Assembly (NCBI GenBank): GCA_024734555.1
Contig: JANPWX010000173.1
Coordinates: 1,658,848-1,722,847, forward strand
Direction: 5' to 3'
DNA length: 64,000 bases
Source: Trochalopteron elliotii
Lineage: Eukaryota; Chordata; Aves; Passeriformes; Leiothrichidae
The position numbers and the translations under genes are program-made. The stretch's first letter is position 1, and each line of letters starts with the position of its first letter. The notes under the pieces are model-generated. The model was not told the DNA's origin, ran no database searches, and was given only the letters and a program-made list of their open reading frames with translations. Shown here one piece after another: positions 60,896 to 64,000 of the stretch.

Positions 60896-63800
60896 AGAAA
60901 GTATGTTTTAAAATGTTATTTGCTTGTACCTCTGCTTTCTGCCTTTCCATCTCCTGTCTTCTCTTGTCCCATTGTACCCATTGCCAGCCTTTTTTCCCTT
61001 ACTTTCCTCCAAATGCCAGGCTGAAAATACTTCCCTTCTGCTTTCCCCACCTAGGTCTCAGCACACTGACCATACCTTTGCCTTGATTCCCAAGACCATT
61101 AAAAAGAGTCTGTGAGGGATATTGCTGCACAGCTTGATCATGTAAGCAGCAATGCTCTAGTGTACCTGTGAGATGCAAAGGCACTGTAAAAATAAGAGGG
61201 CTGGGGGGGGAAGTGCTGTTCTCATTCCTCCCAGGTGAAGTAAGAGGTTGTCATGGAAGTTCACTTTCCACACTCTCTCCCTACCCAATTTTTTGGCCAA
61301 TCTGCTCTTCCTTCCCCACTCATCCGTGAGGAGTTGAAAAGGGCAGAACCAAAAGCAGCACGAAATGGGAGTGAGACTTGTAAAGACAATGAAACAAAAT
61401 GAATAGACATAAGTAAAATAATCCTAAAACAATGACAGCTCTCTTTATTGTAAAAACCGAGATGATAAAATGGATAGTAAAACTTTTAATCGCCTCTTTA
61501 CCGCAGTGCAAGACTGCTGCTGTCAGAGTCCTGCAGTCAAGCCCTGGCCAGGCTGAGCAGGTTTTTTAGAGTTTCATTCTTCATCTGCAGAATCCAGGAA
61601 TGAAAGGATTATTCCTAAGAGAGGAAGTTAAAATTTAAATTGCCCAATTTCTTCCTTAGGCTGGCATAAATCAAAGATATCAATTGAGTTAGGCTGGTTG
61701 GGAAGAGATAAAAATCTGGTCTGCAATCTTTAAAAGAAAATGCATTTCTATTGCACATTATTAGAAAATTAATTTTTGTTGCCTCTATAAGACAACAATA
61801 AGAAAGGGAGGGAAAATAAAATGTTTTTAGTACTGTACTATGTCCCATGGATTCTTTTTGGAGTACCAGTCAGTCAACAGTCCCAAAATAAGGTTCTCCA
61901 AGACTGCAACGGATTCCAGGTATGCAGGAATCCCGAACTCATGGCCAGAAGCCCAGGGTCCCGATGACTGACCAGGAAAAAAAGGCAGACTTCCACCACA
62001 AATCTGTCAAACTTGAAATATTTGCATTAAGCATTTCACATTAAACTAATCATACCTTTTAGTATTTTGTCCTGGCTCTACTCAGGGGGCCTGTAGTCGT
62101 GCCAGGTTTCTGTAAGAGAAGAACAGGAAAGTCTGAATCAAACCCATCCAATTTTCGATAAAGGTGATCTGCGAAGTCCTGTTCTAAGTCTGGCCTGAGG
62201 GGTGTTTCAGCTCTTCCTTTACCATTTATAATTTTCCCCCTGCATTTATTTCAAAAACACAATCTTCTCTTTTAATCTTGGACTCATTTCATGAACTGAA
62301 GGCCAGCTGCCACTCCTGATGACTGACTGATGAAGTCTGCTTCTACTTCTAAAATAAAGCCAGGACCAAACTAAAGCATGCCTCAGCCAGGCTAGGATGG
62401 GAGGGATGGTTGCAGTAGAGAAGGGACAAGTCAGACATTTAGGCTCTGTGTTTCTTCTTGGGCTGGGGATTTAGGACAGACCACTTTGCCCTTTACCAAT
62501 AAAAGAGGAACAAAACTACCCCTCTCCCTGCTGTTCTGCTGCTTTATGGCACAGGAAGCAGAGAAGGAGAAGAATGTATTTGTTTGGAGCATCCATCAGC
62601 TGTTTAGATGCTGGAACCCACACCCCAGTGTTATGCCCTGGCCACACTGCTACATCACAGGAACAGCCCCCCTGGGAGAACAGGGCACCCCTGGCTGCTG
62701 CTGTATATCTGACAGAGTTGGTAGGCAAACTAAGATGGATTTGAAACTTTTCCTCCTAGCACAGGAGGGAAAAAGATTAAAACAAATGGGCACCACGATG
62801 TCTAATGGTGCTGGTACAATCACTGGCAATAGCAGCTGTAATAGACTCAGCCTTGAAGCGAGCTGCAGAGTGGTGTTGTTACTTTATTCTTTGTAATGAT
62901 CATTGTTAACTAATATTTGTCTGCTGAATGCCCACAGGTCTTGTCAAGGATCAGGCCCCCACCATGGCTGACCCTGAATACAACCTAATAAAAAGCTGCC
63001 ATTCTCCAGAGCTTGAAATTGAAGCACAAGTCAAAAGACAATAAGTGAATTCTGCAAAGAAACAGGTGGACCCCAGGGTAACAATGAGACAAATGTGTCA
63101 TGACATGGCCTGAAAGTGGCCAAACAGTTACGTGCAAGAGAATGAGAAATGCTGCTATTTCTGTTAATTTGAAGAGTCTCTCAGACAGTCTATCTAAGTT
63201 AAAGTTGCCAGGTCTTTTGATGCCTTTTCAGAGTTGAAGTCCGCCTCCTGGTAAGCAGCTGTCAGCAAGGCAGGGAAGAGGTAGCCTCTCTCTCAAGGTG
63301 ACATGAAGTGAATGTGGGAGCAGCAATGTTGATACCTAAGGCTAATTCTCTGCACATAGTCCATTTGAACTGCATCTTCCAGAAGCCAAACCGGACTTCC
63401 CAGGCAGCTAATAAAAGGGATTTGTCTTCTGTAAAAACTGGCTGCTTCCAAATGGCCACTGCAGAGTAAGCAGCCAGTCCTTCCCCAGACTCGCACTCTT
63501 CAGAAAATAATGATGGCTTTGCTGTCTCTGCTGACCAGCTCTGTGCCGAAATGGGAAAGGTTCCATACGTGTAATAGGAGCTCAGAGACCATGGTAATGA
63601 GTATGGTGTAAAAAATGATAGATAGGTGGATGGACAGATACCTCTTTATCATTTTTCCGAGCCATCCAATTTCCCCAGGCACAGAGTACACCCCGGAGAT
63701 TTGGGTTTAAGGCAGAGAAAGCTTTACACGATGGATTGAGTGTTGTATAAATATGTAAATAAAGAATAGCTCTTTAATTTTTTATGAGGAATGCATTTTA

Positions 63801-64000
63801 AAACCCTGCTTTGGTCTTCTCACTCGGGCAAAATTGCCACCAAACAAAATGGCAGTCATACCTGAACAAACATAACTAGGTTCTGCACATAAAACACCTG
63901 TATTAAAAATTAACTAATGAAAAAATATTTGGATAATATTAAGAAAAGCAAAAAGCTTGTGCATCAGACAAAAGCTTCCTGGGGTATGAAGTGCATTGGG
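60896..64000. other. Non-coding unique DNA
   Basis: No gene is recognised. A G8 run lies near 61203-61210. A 136-codon plus-strand open frame (62486-62896) has no domain features and is judged accidental. No transposon was identified up to the window end. Confidence 0.6.

Noticed and set aside
1..64000. tRNA, rRNA, CRISPR, telomeric repeat or nuclear mitochondrial insert
   Set aside because: No cloverleaf-compatible GGTTCRANYC box with a matching A box, no regularly spaced repeats, no TTAGGG array, and no recognisable mitochondrial or ribosomal sequence was seen by eye.

Overview
The window is vertebrate, almost certainly avian, nuclear DNA. The organism call rests on three CR1 (chicken repeat 1) LINE 3' ends at 5833-6058 (+), 54944-55298 (-) and 60787-60895 (+). 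They carry the signature words AACAGGTTGCCCAGAGAAG and GATCTTAGAGGTCTTTTCCAA and degraded ATTCTATG-type tails. The background is AT-rich and CpG-poor, interspersed repeats are sparse, and one LTR-like start (TGTCCTGGTTTAGGG at 38626) is of a kind common in bird genomes. No bacterial-style gene organisation is present.

I find no protein-coding gene, tRNA, rRNA or recognisable coding exon. All ATG-initiated open frames are short (longest 187 codons), lack recognisable domains, and lie in low-complexity sequence, GC-richer non-coding sequence, repeats, or across the run of Ns. The window is best read as intergenic or deep intronic DNA.

Layout. 1-5.8 kb: unique AT-rich DNA, one conserved-looking block near 2.15-2.3 kb and a C-rich LTR-like stretch at about 4.37-4.83 kb. 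5.8-6.06 kb: CR1. 6-33 kb: mostly unique sequence with microsatellites, two small tandem duplications (15.3 and 17.6 kb), a T14/C18 homopolymer junction (24.55 kb), a CAAAA-rich tract (26.7 kb) and clean short hairpins (25.46 and 31.22 kb). 33.3-33.8 kb: a CpG-dense core followed by an AT-rich block that looks like a regulatory element. 35.5-38.4 kb: several candidate enhancer-like blocks and an LTR fragment. 43.1-43.65 kb: the most structured locus, with four copies of a roughly 30-bp motif in alternating orientation followed by a CpG-dense segment. 44.8 kb: a 12-mer present three times. 50 kb: a T-rich CAAAA-type tract on the opposite strand from the 26.7 kb one. 53.3-54.2 kb: a polypurine 7-mer tandem array running into a 400-N gap whose far side is CpG-island-like, so the gap may hide a promoter or first exon. 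54.9-60.9 kb: two CR1 fragments, a 20-bp perfect palindrome (57.34 kb) and a 22-bp-arm hairpin (59.42 kb). The rest is unremarkable.

No genes can be shown to work together here. If the window has a function it is probably cis-regulatory or non-coding RNA. Regulatory calls rest on base composition and motif resemblance read by eye, not on alignment, and their confidence is low.
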